A stretch of 64,000 nt of DNA from Ctena decussata (Eukaryota; Mollusca; Bivalvia; Lucinida; Lucinidae): assembly GCA_963989385.1 (NCBI GenBank), contig OZ022511.1:31118503-31182502 (forward strand), written 5' to 3'. The notes beneath the pieces were generated by a model. The model saw nothing but the letters and a program-made list of their open reading frames with translations, searched no databases and was not told the origin of the DNA. Below, one piece after another: positions 46,513 through 58,199 of the stretch (position 1 is the stretch's first letter; every line of letters begins with the position of its first letter). The translations under genes were made by a program, and so were the position numbers.

Positions 46513-47845
46513 CTTATTTACATTTTTATAAAATAACCATTATCTAGGTAAATCAATTTAAAAGGTCCCTGCGTGGGCCCAATTTCATAAATAAGGACGA
46601 TTCAACAGTGACCACTTCTAAGTTTTCAATTATTTGTCGGCACGTCATCATAGACACTAAGTTGACTTTATTTGCTTTAAAGTTAATTCGTTAATTTACT
46701 CATCATCCACAATTACCTGACTATGTTTCAAATCCCTAGCTAATTAAAGTTTTGAGATAATCTTGTTGACAAATTCAAAATGCCAATAAATTTGACGGAA
46801 TTCGTTCAAAACTTTATCAGTCTATTTACTTATATTTTCTAATAAGCAAGCCCCTAGCTGAAATACTGGCTTAGATGCTTTGCTGCCTTACTGGCAAGAT
46901 TTCATTTTTTCCAATGGGGCATAAGTCTAAATAGGAAGAGAACTCAGCAAAAAAAAAAACATGGGTCAGTTTTTTTTAATGGTAAAGCCGTGTGAAACTT
47001 CATAAAACTACCATTACATGCACGGTTCTTAAGGATGTCCGCTGGTGACAAATTTGAGACCTCTGCGCAACGCGAACTGCCAACAACTGTTCGGAATGTC
47101 AAATGTCGGCTGTCGTAATTTTGCCGTCTTACAATTAAGAAATAATATAAAAGCACTATCTTTTTAAAAACTTTGGATGCTGTTGTATAATTTTCATTCC
47201 AGCGCTACCGTTTTTTCATTCGCTCAAGAGACATTAGGTTCCACGTACCCGTGATGTCGTTATTTGGCCACACACCAGGCGCCTTACTATGCCTTTACAA
47301 TTTGCAAAATTTATTCTTGGGAGCTCTAACCATACTGCATTTAGTTCCTATGGCATGCGACACCCCATCCGTCAGACAGTCTCTGGTTTTACTTGACAAA
47401 ATATTCGACTTTCTTTACGAGTTTCGGAGCAAGTTGACACAATACACCCCACCCACATTTGGCCGCGAGGGGCCAAATCCCTGAGAGACCAGAGGAGCTC
47501 TAATGAGTCTGAGGGCTAGACATGATATAAAAAAATATGCCTGTTGAAGATATAATCTTACTTCAGCTAATATGTTCTGCTACGCAGGCCTAGTCCTAGC
47601 CATACGGCTGAAATTCTCTTATATCTGCAAATACACTGTGCACAGCTGTTCTGTTTAGGTTCGTTGGTACACGTAATGATGACGTGTGATATTGCTGTCA
47701 ATTAGAATCTACAGCTGACTTCATCTGAAACTCTATAGTGAATTGCTAAGTGGTGTGTTTAATTTTACTTTGGTATCAGACAAAAAGTGGTTTTTCGCGC
47801 ACCTGCAACAAACAGCTAGCACATTCATGCGCAAAAAACTAACCA
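46513..47845. other. Intron 6 sequence, nothing recognised
   Basis: Within the intron between exons 6 and 7. TTAAGGATGTCCGCTGGTGA (47030) recurs inverted at 53212, a trace of another dispersed repeat. Confidence 0.45.
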
Positions 47846-48088
47846 GGCCCCGAGGTTATAAAACTTTTTTCATGCTCAGCTGAGTTGAGCATGAAAATTT
47901 ACCTGTTAATAAATAGCAAATTACTGATAAGTACAGTTGTTTTCATGCTCAGTTTAGCTGAGTATGAAATTTTCTCTGCTTATGAATATGAAGATGCCAA
48001 CATTAGTTGGCATTTTCATATTTATCAGCAGAGAAAATTTCATGCTCAGCTGAGTTGAGCACGAAAAAAGTTTTATAACCCCGGGGCC
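47846..48088. repeat. 243 bp palindromic element with repeated CATGCTCAGCTGAG motif
   Basis: GGCCCCGAGGTTATAAAACT at the left is mirrored by AGTTTTATAACCCCGGGGCC at the right. CATGCTCAGCTGAGTTGAGC occurs in both arms, and a diverged copy (CATGCTCAGTTTAGCTGAG) near 47943. An inner hairpin is centred near 48005 (AATATGAAGATGCCAA mirrored). It lies 62 bp from exon 6 of the SH2-like gene. Confidence 0.7.
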
Positions 48089-48149
48089 AGAGTGACAGTG
48101 GTGGAGTGAAGTTTCTGTCGTTAGTGAACTAACTGCGCTGAAAGCTTAC

Positions 48150-48193
48150 AATAGACTTCATTAGTGCACGCATCAGGCTGCTCCAAATCTCCT
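48150..48193 (-). CDS. Exon 6 of the SH2-like gene (44 nt)
   Basis: A small exon needed to change phase from 1 to 0 between exon 5 and the SH2-like exons. Acceptor CCTGCCTTCGTAG, donor TATT/GTAAGC. Forty-four nucleotides read (E)EIWSSLMRALMKSI, an amphipathic helix-like segment. It is supported by being the only stretch I found in the 16 kb interval with suitable splice sites, open frame and the required phases. A 243 bp palindrome lies 62 bp downstream in the following intron (47846-48088). Confidence 0.5.
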
Positions 48194-48412
48194 CTACGAA
48201 GGCAGGTTACAGTAAAATAGTCTATATTCTTGAGATCCGACACCATATCAAAACTTTGAGGTTAGTACTTTATCCTTTGGGCGGTATTTTACTATTCAAA
48301 AGTTTTGATGTAAGTTTTGATGTTACCCGCTCACAGCGACATGATTATAACGGACAAGTCATTTATTACTATGTGGGGAACCGGGTACATTCAGTGGGGA
48401 TGGGGTGTCGGA

Positions 48413-48433
48413 TTTTTTTTTTTTTTTTTTTTT
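48413..48433. repeat. Poly-T tract followed by G-rich run
   Basis: Twenty-one T, then GGAGGGGGGGGGAGG. Confidence 0.95.
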
Positions 48434-48596
48434 GGAGGGGGGGGGAGGTAATATATTCTGTTAGGCACATGAGAGTTGGGGACAGAATTTTTGTATCCGT
48501 CTACATTAAAAAGTTTCAGCTTTCAGGGGTCGAGGGGCTACCTCAGACACCCCCCCCCTCCCACCACCTCCACTACTACTACATTTTCAGATTAGT

Positions 48597-49549
48597 ACTA
48601 TTAGTACAACAGTTGGAGTAAGACAAGGATGTCTTCTGTCACCCACCCTCTTCAACATTTTCTCTTCAACATTTTTCTCGAACGGATAATGTCTGATGCT
48701 CTGGAAGAACATGACGGAAAGGTAAGCATAGGCGGCAGAAACATTACCAATTGCGGTTTGCCGATGACATAGACGCTCTAGCTGAGGAAGAGCAGGAACT
48801 AGAATCTCTAACTGAAAGTCTCGACCAAACCTGTACAAGATATAAGATGGAGATCAGTGCTGAGAAGACCAAACTGATGACGAACAGCGCAGATGGCATC
48901 CAGAGGTAGATCAAGGTAAAGGGGCAAAAGCTGGGTACTGTAAGCAGCTTCAAATACCTTGGAGCAGTTGTCTCAGATGAGGGTTCAAAACAGGAGGTTC
49001 TCTCAAGGATTGCACAAGCCACTTCAGCTCTTACCAAGCTGAAACCAATTTCATATCTCTTGGATCAAAGGTGAAACTTATGCGCTCCCTTGTCATTTCC
49101 ATATTGCCGTATGCCTGTGAATCGTGGACCTTGACAGCAGAGTTAGAGAAAAGAACGTAGGCCTTTGAGATGAGATGCTACCGAAGGTTACTGAACATTT
49201 CGTACAAGGACCATATAACTAATGAGGAGGTTCGCCGGAAGATCCAAGCAGCCATTGGAGAATATGATGAACTCCTGACGCTGGTCAAGAAACGGAAACT
49301 AAGGTGGTTCGGCCACGTCTCAAGGTCTTCTGGTTTAGCAAAGACAATTCTTCAGGGCACAGTGAAGAGGTAGACAGAAGAAGAGGTGGGAAGACAATAT
49401 CAAGGAGTGGACAGGAATGGATTTTGCCAGCTCAACTAGGGCAACTGAAGACAGGACAAGGTGGAAAGGGGTTGTTTGGAGTTTGGAAGTCATCTGTGGT
49501 GCCCCAACGACCTAGTAAGGTTATGGGATAGACTAGAATAGACTAGACT
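48597..49549 (+). pseudogene. Non-LTR retrotransposon (RTE-like) RT fragment, copy B
   Basis: It starts in the RT palm with GVRQGCLLSPTLFNIF, continues through FADDIDALAEEEQELE (the RT catalytic FADD box) and SSFKYLGAVVSDEG, then MRCYRRLLNISYKDH and RKLRWFGHVSRSSGLAKTIL to the C-terminal SSVVPQRPS. Defects: a duplicated segment near 48650, a frameshift before the FADD box, TAG at about 48907, a deletion after LTKLKP, and TAG at about 49158. The tail is GATAGACTAGAATAGACTAG. Same family as copy A but opposite orientation. The Leu/Ser-rich minus-strand open frame over it is antisense shadow. Confidence 0.8.
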
Positions 49550-49836
49550 ATTCGATCAAACTTGTCTTCCAAACATTTACCGAAAAAAATTTTTTCACGT
49601 GCTTCGTGTCCAGAAAGAAATCTTTATTTGCTAGTAGGACAGTATGACGTAATCTATAAATCCATGCCAATCAGTAAAGTTAATGTCTGCATCTGTGACA
49701 TCAAATCTCCAGGTGCCTGTTATCAGCAAAATTGCTTTTGGCTTCTGGGGACTTCGCCCCTAGACGCCCTAAATATTATCAACAGCTTTACAGAGAATTC
49801 AGCATTAGATTTCTTGTGGTAAAGGACCTGGGCAAA

Positions 49837-49857
49837 ATATATATATATATATATATA
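49837..49857. repeat. (TA)n microsatellite
   Basis: Twenty-one bases of alternating A and T. Confidence 0.95.
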
Positions 49858-49982
49858 GATACGGGCCCCTTTTTGGCCCCACTCAAATTCTCTTAAAATT
49901 GTATGGATATCATTGCTTTTCATGTATGCGTATTGGAACAACCAGAACAGCTAGAGATCACAAACATACAACATTATTTTTC

Positions 49983-49986
<4 letters not shown>

Positions 49987-50014
<28 letters not shown>

Positions 50015-50269
50015 TGTTTGTTGCTTTACGTCCACGGTAAACAGTTAAGGTCATGTCGGGACGGTCAGTAAACGTAACCACACTATTCCTGGGCTGGCCT
50101 CCTAAGCGGTTTACCAGTACTAAGTAAACATACTTTCGCCAGTAACTGACAATTGCCCTTCTTGAATCAGCGGAAGGAGAAACGAAAGTATGTGGCCAGA
50201 CCGGGTATCGAACCCAGGACCTCTGACTTATGAGTCAGGTGCCCTACCGACTGCGCTACGCGGCCCGGC
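49987..50269 (-). mobile_element. tRNA-derived SINE family A, copy 2
   Basis: Reverse-strand copy of family A with a better preserved B box (GGGTTCGATACCC) and a longer tail (GATT)n at 49987-50011. A perfect 12 bp target duplication TATTTTTCTTTT flanks it (49975-49986 and 50270-50281). Confidence 0.9.
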
Positions 50270-50629
50270 TATTTTTCTTTTACATTGCATAAATCATTTA
50301 TCTACATATTAGTATAATTTTCATCATGGTATAATGTTGTGCTTTTCAGACAATCAATTTGTCAGCGTAAGTGGAAATGCACCGAAGTTAACGGCAGTGA
50401 ACACTTTTGTCCAATCTCTGAGTCTCTGTAGGTTAGGTTTTCTTTTTTTTCTTTTTCTTTTTTTCATCTCCTTTTGGAACATGTCGGCTATATATAGCTT
50501 GGTGCTGAAAATAACACTTAACTATTTAATTTTAGACGCAAGGGGGAGGGGGGTCTGTTCCAGCGACACACCTTGAGGGGTGGGTGGTGGGGACTGGCAC
50601 AAACAACAACGCACGCCTTTTCTTTTAAA

Positions 50630-50840
50630 CAAGTCAAGTTACCGGACTTTCATTTTCACTGACTTTTTCATCAGATATATGTATATATGATAGGTAGGCG
50701 ATGCTTACTACTCGCGAGCACCTGATCACACTTCCTGTTTTTGGATCTAAATATTTCGGATTTGTCGACGTTTATTTCGGTTAAATGAGTTCGAACTTAA
50801 GATTTAGATACTTTTTAAATGGCTAAACGGTTTGAGGAAA
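50630..50840 (-). repeat. Dispersed repeat R2, copy 2
   Basis: Inverted partner of 7030-7275; same order of blocks, about three quarters identity by eye. Confidence 0.6.
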
Positions 50841-53427
50841 AGGAAATAGAACAGTGTAGATCTCGAGCTGCCCGGGCGTCTGGGCGTTGGCGGAGTAGGG
50901 TTGGGGTGTAGATCTGTATGATGCATTATAGGTCTCAGTCTCCCCATGTTGTTAATAGCATGACCAATTCTGAGGCACGCTGTGGAAATTCAACATTATC
51001 ATAAAATACACTAGCTTTCGTAGAAATTATTGAATCTTATTTGTGGAGAGATTTGTTTCATTGGATGCGAACTCAGACATAGTATCCGCTCAGTCAATTA
51101 ATGCGCGCGTGCCAATTTGTTATTGTGACGTCACTGAACTGACAGTTTAGTTCAACGTTACGCAAAATTATATTTTTCTCTTCAACACGACATATGTTTC
51201 TATCTATTTTCCTCGGGCAGTGGTCCAAATCGAGTGCATTGTTGACTCGTGTAGACTGAGATCAAGCTGCTCATTACACTGGCTTATTCAATGATTCAAA
51301 ACATTTTAGGAAAAACAATAAAATGCTACCCGACAGTATTCTACAAGCTGGGGGACGGGACAATTAGAATATTTTAGAAAAAAAAAACCGATGACTGCAC
51401 ATTTTATGATAGAGTTTACTCCAGCGTTACTGCATAAAGAAGAGGGAACCAATTCTCTGGAATAATGGGACCCAAGAAACACGCATTCGATGTAGCTTTC
51501 CCTTTAAATCTCCAACTTTTGCTCGCCAAAGCTCGAAAATATGCAGATTACCAATTCTGTTGGGTGTCACGCTTGTATTAAATGTATCTTGCCTCCAAGA
51601 CTATTTTACATGTATCAATAAATTTACGGCACATACAGATAGTTTGAGAGAATCAGACTGACCTTTTAAATAAGACTGACCTTTCACCTTTTATTTAATT
51701 ATTTCATTTTTTTCCAATTCTCTATCATGCTCGCTCAAGCGCGGAAATAATGTAAATTAAAAAAACTGTTGAGTCAAATCATACACATGAGCATGCATTC
51801 AAGAGCAGTTATACATGTATAAATTTACACATACCAGAGACAGATCAAGAAATTTACCTTGATTGTGTGTCATGTTAAGATCAGTCTTGAAGTGGGTCCC
51901 GAAGTGGGTGGGGTAATTACCATTCTAAAACTGTTTTCCATATAACAGCTTATTTTTGTCATATTTTTCTGCCTGCATGTTAAGAATATATTAATATAAG
52001 TCAAGAAAATAGACTTTGGAAATGATTTTATCATAAACATGAAAGAAACATATTGTAGTTTACCAACACAGGCAGCCGTTGTTTCTATATGGGGTGGCTT
52101 AGAATCTGCTTCGATTAGCCTAAAATCCAATTAGTTGTTTATTAAGTACTCTTTGGTTATGAAAAGGCTTTATAATTTTAGAGTTACATGGCTGTTTTCA
52201 GTTTTACATTAAAATTCTTTCATCGGACTAGATAGATAATTCAGATGCAGCCGTGATTTCTCTATTAATTTCCACACAGCCAAAAATAAAACGGGGTAGG
52301 CTTAAAATTTTCAACTTTTCTTTCTTATTTGCACACTAACCTATATTTTTCTACTAATTTTCCTGAAGATAATTGTCTGAACGATAAACTATCAAAGTTT
52401 AAGAAAAAGTTAGAATCTGCTTCTGATATTTTTCATCAGTTTGGTGCAGCATTACAAAATAAAACAAATTTTGCATTCTTTTGGGGGTAGGGATAAATTT
52501 TGTCATTTTTTGCCGAGGCATTTACAGTTTTTAATATAAAATCTTCAATAACTTGTTTAATAATAAACCTTGTGTCAGGTATAGTCAAATTTTAAACGAA
52601 ATGTCTTTATTTATTCAATATTTTGTCTTTTTTTCCACAATTAATCTTATATTCAATTAGAAGAGAAGATATCATAATACCAACATATCTCAAGTGCTAT
52701 TTAACAACAGAGTGTTTCAGGACATTATTTTTTGCTTAATTATCTTTAGACAAGACCCTAGCAATATAATGTTATAAACAGAAATATTGCGCTAATATCC
52801 TCAGTAGCTATTTTTTGAAAGTTGCCTGGGTTCATTTTTATGTCTTCAGAAATAGGCCAAAGTTGGCAGGGGGTGGGGTAACACTTTCTTTAAATTTTTG
52901 GAGATTAACAAAAGACTGTGCACAAATTATGCTTGAAATCAATACAACACTGTGTGGTCGTCAGAGGAAACGCATGCAATTATTTATTCAATCAATGGAT
53001 TCCTCTTCTTAAAAGATTTAAACACATGGTTTAAAATTTTCATATTATGCTCAAACATTTCATAATGGCCGGGTACCCTCACAAGCTTCCATGGCATGTA
53101 CTGCAAAAAAAAGCCACACTAACCTATACTTTATTTTGCATTTTTGGACTACATATTGATGGAAGAATTGAAATAACACAAAAGTAAAAAAAGTTTGAAT
53201 AAATGATTTTCACCAGCGGACATCCTTAAAATATGGTGTGTGTGACTAAGAGACGGACGTATGCACGTACAGACAGACGCACGGACAACACAGACGTTAT
53301 ATGCACCAACAAATTCTTCGACGTTTGAGGCATAAATATCGTCCATACCATCTTAAATACTTTCCAAAGAAGTTTTAGGCCATGTTTTAAAAATATTTGA
53401 TTATCTGACTGTTAACTATATAATTAC
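50841..53427. other. Intron 5 sequence, nothing firm
   Basis: Several exon-like fragments (51840-51906, 52061-52120, 53083-53100 on the minus strand) fail on phase or splice quality. AT-rich. Confidence 0.45.
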
Positions 53428-53508
53428 CTCCATAGTTGACTTCTTCATAACTTTCTTGATCTTCGCTCACTTGTCTTTCTGTGGATTTGACGTCGACTTC
53501 ACTCTCAT
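53428..53508 (-). CDS. Exon 5 of the SH2-like gene: tyrosine motif
   Basis: Acceptor TTTAATGCAG, donor GGAG/GTAATT. Length 81 nt, phase 1 to 1. It encodes an acidic segment (ESEVDVKSTERQVSEDQ) followed by SYEEVNYG. The YEEV tyrosine sits in an acidic context typical of Src/Syk-family substrates and could recruit an SH2 partner when phosphorylated; that is inference. The reading is uninterrupted and fits both neighbours in phase. Confidence 0.7.
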
Positions 53509-54372
53509 CTGCATTAAAGTGAATGAGTACACCCCAATGTAAGGCTTGATTAGGGATACAGTACTACATAAGTATATTCCATACCGGATAAGGTAATCCA
53601 CGAGGTTTGCTAGTGCGGACAATTCCTAACTTGGCTCAAACAACTAGAATGCATGTTCAAGTATAAACGTTCAAAATTGAACTTTATTTGGAGCCCCTTA
53701 AAACCATTTTGTTTGCCTCTATACGAAAATGAAAATATTATTTGGTGTAGGTGTAGCAATATGAAAAAAAAAAATATGTACGTAAATATAAACAAAAGCA
53801 CCGCAGCGGGAAAATATACGAATGTTTCATCATTTCACTATAAGTAGAAACTTAATAAAACGGCAGGCTCTCTTATTTTCCACTGCTGTTCGGAATCCAT
53901 TATTAAAAGTTCAGTCATTAGTTTCATAAATGAGAAAAAAATAGCAAACTGGAGCAATAGCTTTGTAACCAAGAAGAGCAGACTTTCCTTCTTTTTACCA
54001 AAATATTTTACATGATTTTTATGTAAGGACAATGTCTGAGCAAAAGACATTATCACCGCTAACAGTTATAACACAATTTCCTGACAGGCAAAAAAAGAGA
54101 AGGGAAGAGGCCATTACATAAATATTCAGTGTAATATGTAATAGGATAAATTCGGGTAAATATGGACAGCGTGTAAATTCGGACAGTGACATTGTTTCCT
54201 TTATATTTCAGGTGTTTGGAATCTAAAAAAAATAACAGGACAATTAGTAAAAATCCTGATGAGACGGATCATGAGCCGTCTCATCTAGATTTTCACTGTT
54301 TGCGATGGTATGTCCGAATTTACCCGCTCTCCGAATTTACCCAACTCGACCCTTAATATAATAGGTACATAC

Positions 54373-54427
54373 CTTCACTAGAATCTGATGATTCTTCTGA
54401 TTTTTTCTGTGTTTCTTGCTCTGTTTT
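54373..54427 (-). CDS. Exon 4 of the SH2-like gene: acidic/Ser-rich linker
   Basis: The acceptor is CTTTCTGTTTTCCAG, a clear pyrimidine tract, and the donor is GAAG/GTATGT, close to consensus. The exon is 55 nt, phase 0 to 1, and encodes a charged, probably disordered segment (KTEQETQKKSEESSDSSE). It completes a GAT codon with the next exon. A full palindromic MITE ends 84 bp upstream of its acceptor (54512-54750). Confidence 0.7.
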
Positions 54428-54511
54428 CTGGAAAACAGAAAGAAAAAATAGTGCAATGCTACAATTGTATTTTCGTTATAACAATTGATCTTTGGTAGAC
54501 TCTTTTACATT

Positions 54512-54750
54512 TGAGCCGCGACACGAGAAAACCAACAATGTGGCTGTGCGCCCAGCGCAGACTCAGATCAGCCTGGGCATCCACCCAGCCTGATCAGACT
54601 CTTCGCTAACCGCTTAACAGGTAGCTAAGGGTCTAAGCTACCTTCATGCGGACAGCGAAGACTCTGATCAGACTGGGCGGATGCCCAGGCTGATCTGAGT
54701 CTGCGCTGGGCGCACAGCCACATTGTTGGTTTTTTTCGTGTCGCGGCTCA
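54512..54750. mobile_element. Palindromic MITE family M1, copy 6
   Basis: The best-preserved palindrome here: TGAGCCGCGACACGAGAAAA mirrored by CGTGTCGCGGCTCA, and CCCAGCGCAGACTCAGATCA mirrored. It lies 84 bp upstream of the exon 4 acceptor. Confidence 0.85.
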
Positions 54751-54999
54751 TTTATTTAGTATGTCTTAAAAAGAAAATAAACAATAATAGTACGGCAGAT
54801 AGGCAGCCTATGAGAAGGTGCTACTGGTAAGGTTCTGCAAACATCTTAAGTTATATATCAGATTAATCGTTAGAATCTCTAGTTTACAAAACCGGCTGAT
54901 GACACCTCTGGTTCTGAGTACTAAGCGAGTTATCTCCCCTTGAATTACCCCACCCATTTAATTGGGTAAAATGATACCTAAATGGAAAAGAGTAAAAAA

Positions 55000-57463
55000 T
55001 CATTTATGAGATGGTACTTTGTATGATTTTTTATTTGTTTTTAGTTTGTAGCTTATTTATCTAATATGCTCAACTTATTATTTACTTTAATTTTTATTTT
55101 GTGGCGTTGTGATATCGTGTTTACGTTGAAACTTGTTTTGAAAATAATTTTTTAAATTTCAGGTTTACCATTTTTAATGTTTACTCCATCAGTCAAGATT
55201 TTGAAACAATATTTGCAATAGCATAGCAAGTCTAGAACCTTTGCTTTATGTATAGATTATCAGAACTCAAGATTTCAGTACAGAGACAAAGAAACTCTAA
55301 GAAAGATGAGTAAATACCCCACCCATCTAAAAATACATTGCAAAACTGGAAATCTTTCAGGCTCTTGCGGTTCAAAAAAGTAAGGTTAGGTCATATTGTA
55401 ACATAATATACGTGACATTATAGGGCTGCACATCTATGCTAGTGCAAATAAAATTACTTCTAGCAATCCTTCACGCTTCAGTGAGCAGGGATTAATTTAC
55501 CTGAAACAGTATTATACAGACAGTACTTCTACAAACCTACTTACACAGAGGACATGTTTACAATATTTTATCACATACCATTTTTTTCGCAACACTTCTA
55601 ACTAGCAATGGAAATGCAAAATATATCTCCAGTTGTTGTAAATAAGTGATTGTTTACCATATAACTTATTTATTTGTTATTTAAATTTCAAGTGACCATA
55701 CTGTATGCAACGTACACTTTATTATTTTTCATTGCAAGCGTATACATATTCATTGATGTTTTAATGAACTACTGGCATAGTTTTGACATCTTCAAGATTC
55801 AAGACATTGCAAAAGAACAGTTTGTTTTAAAACAGGAAAAAAGAAAAATTACCCACTCACTAAAATGCATTAGAACCTGTATCTAGTTATACCAGCCGCT
55901 AAATAAATGCCAGGCCAGGCCAGGCCAGTAGGATGTTGCCCGGCCACCCGACAAACTTGTGTAGACCACATTTTTCTAAGTGTCCTATATGTGCAGAATA
56001 TTTGATTCTTTCTTGTTGCCTACTTAGTGGGGCGATTGAGAGTTCAAACTGTTAAATACGTTACCAATAGTAGGTGTACAAAATTACTATGTTTATAAAT
56101 AAAGATGAAAGTCAGTTATCTTTCTATAAATCGATATAAATTATTTAATTTTATATTAAGTGATGTTAAAACATTTTTTAGATTTTAAACATTTATTATT
56201 ATGCTTAACTATTCTACAGTTTATAAGGCTGTAATCTATGTTACCATTAGATGCGAATTTAAGACAAATAAAACTGGACAAAATTAAAATTGATAAATTG
56301 CATTAGTATTAGTATATTACTATATATTTAGGTCTAGGGACAAGCTTTATTATGGAAAAAGTGGTTTCATTAAATTTTGTAGTTTACCATACAGAAACTG
56401 TTTAATGCGCGTAATATAATTTTTAATGCAATATTCAAAAACATTACAATGATTTGAAATGGCGCTTACATGAGAAGACTAAAAAATTTCTCAAAGTATG
56501 ACAATCTAACAGTATCTTACGGAATTGATATTAATCAAATTGATGTAACTTACGTAAATAGTAACACAGCTTATGAGACTGTGGTTTATGTTATCAGAAG
56601 AACAAGATTTACAGCACATAAATCAATAACTAACAAGTCAGAATTGGAAAATAGAATATATTTTCAACCCTTTTAGGGTATAATTCTAGCACAGCTTTTA
56701 TAAAGAAAAGGTAGGTGTGATTTACCTTGAAAAGACTACGAGACAGAAACTTTTCAGAGTTGTTCCATGAACTCTAATGCTGTTTCGTAGTCACCTTAAT
56801 GTGTGAAATAATACTGACACATAAATAGGAACATCTGTTAATATAATGACAAAAAACATGAAACAGAAAACAGATTACTCAGGTGTATCTAGTTTGCTCA
56901 CTAGAGCTGAGATTATTCAGATTTATGTAGTTTGCTCACTAAAGCTGTATATGCGCCCTAGATTTTATTCACTGTTGCATTCATAGAAAAAATCGTATCA
57001 TTTGATAACCATACAACCTAAATGTATATGATAATATTTTTCTCTAGCATTTTTTTAAAATGTGGAATAAACTGGAGATAATGACAAGATTATGACATCA
57101 ACACTTTTAAAATGTGTTTCACGCATAAATTATTTATGAGCATGCTGTGAGTTACTTTTCTTATTTCTTCTTGTAATATTAAATCTATACACTCAAGTCA
57201 TGAAACTGAAAACTGTCTGCCGACAGTTTAAAGTAACTGATGTGCCTTTGACTCAAAAAAAGACATTGGTATAATTCAGAGTTCAAACATGACAGTAACA
57301 TATTATATATGTATCAGTCTTACAATATTTGATGTAATATACGTTAAGCGAGACTAGTATAGGGGAGAGTATGCGGTAACAAATTCTGAAAATAGTTATC
57401 CTGACTGCCCATAAAAACTGGGAGGCAGTTCTAATGTACATTTACAGTATATCATTTTATGGA

Positions 57464-57516
<53 letters not shown>

Positions 57517-58199
57517 AAAATCCCAAAATTATCCTTAAATTATCTTCTACTCCTCCATCCATATAAAAAGGTGCACACACACTGACAGTGATACAGTTTC
57601 AGACTACTCCAAGTCTTCTAGTCAACCATTTAATTACTTTATTTATAATATAGTTCCTCCATAAAATGCTAAAATACCACTTTAGCAATAACAGTTTCTG
57701 TAGCGCAAAATACCATTTTGGATGCAATTCATTGTTACCCATATTCGGTAACGTATATGACAGTGCAAAGGTTTGCAAGTGTGATAGCATTTGTTTTTAT
57801 TTAACGATATATAAATGCATTAGTGTCATTCATGGATTGTACTCACATGCTCAGTCTAATCAGATTAAGCAGTTTGTCCATTCTTGGTAACGTAGACAAC
57901 AGTACAGTTTCTAACGCTTCAGAAGACAATACTGATTTAATTCAGAGGCTTCCAAGCATATTTTCTACAACACTAAGATCTGTTATTGTGTTTATTTGGA
58001 TGTGAATATGGAAATGTCATTAAAATGATACGGTCACGTATATAACATGGAAGAAACAGCCAAACTGCCCGATACTCAGACAGCAGAAAGCAGGGAAATA
58101 CTTTGTAGACATTGGGCTTTTAGAAAAAAAAGAACATGTTGAAAAAAGTATCTCATAAAAGGAGAGGGAGATATTGGAGCTTAAAAATCTACTAGCTTT
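55000..58199. other. Intron 3 sequence, microsatellites only
   Basis: Very AT-rich. Contains the (GA)23 run and GCCAGGCCAGGCCAGGCCAG at 55909-55928. No exon or transposon recognised. Confidence 0.45.
57469..57515. repeat. (GA)23 microsatellite
   Basis: Uninterrupted GA dinucleotides, 47 bp. Likely length-polymorphic. Confidence 0.95.

Noticed and set aside
48744..49037. 97-codon minus-strand frame
   Set aside because: Antisense of the LINE RT fragment copy B.
51465..51581. 39-codon plus frame starting MGPKKHAFDVAF, like the N-terminus of pogo/Tigger-type transposases
   Set aside because: Too short and followed by no transposase sequence; resemblance may be chance.
51840..51906. Minus-strand exon with NYPTHFGTHF
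   Set aside because: Phase 0 to 1 does not fit between exons 5 and 6, and the acceptor tract is weak.
52061..52120. Minus-strand exon encoding LIEADSKPPHIETT
   Set aside because: With the first AG as acceptor the required phase gives an immediate stop; the alternative AG lacks a pyrimidine tract.
53083..53100. 18 nt micro-exon of the SH2-like gene
   Set aside because: The acceptor (eight T then GCAG) is good, but it is not needed: exons 5 and 6 already agree in phase. Could be an alternative exon; unsupported.
57469..57515. CRISPR or other spaced repeat array
   Set aside because: It is a plain GA microsatellite; no direct repeats with unique spacers occur anywhere in the window.
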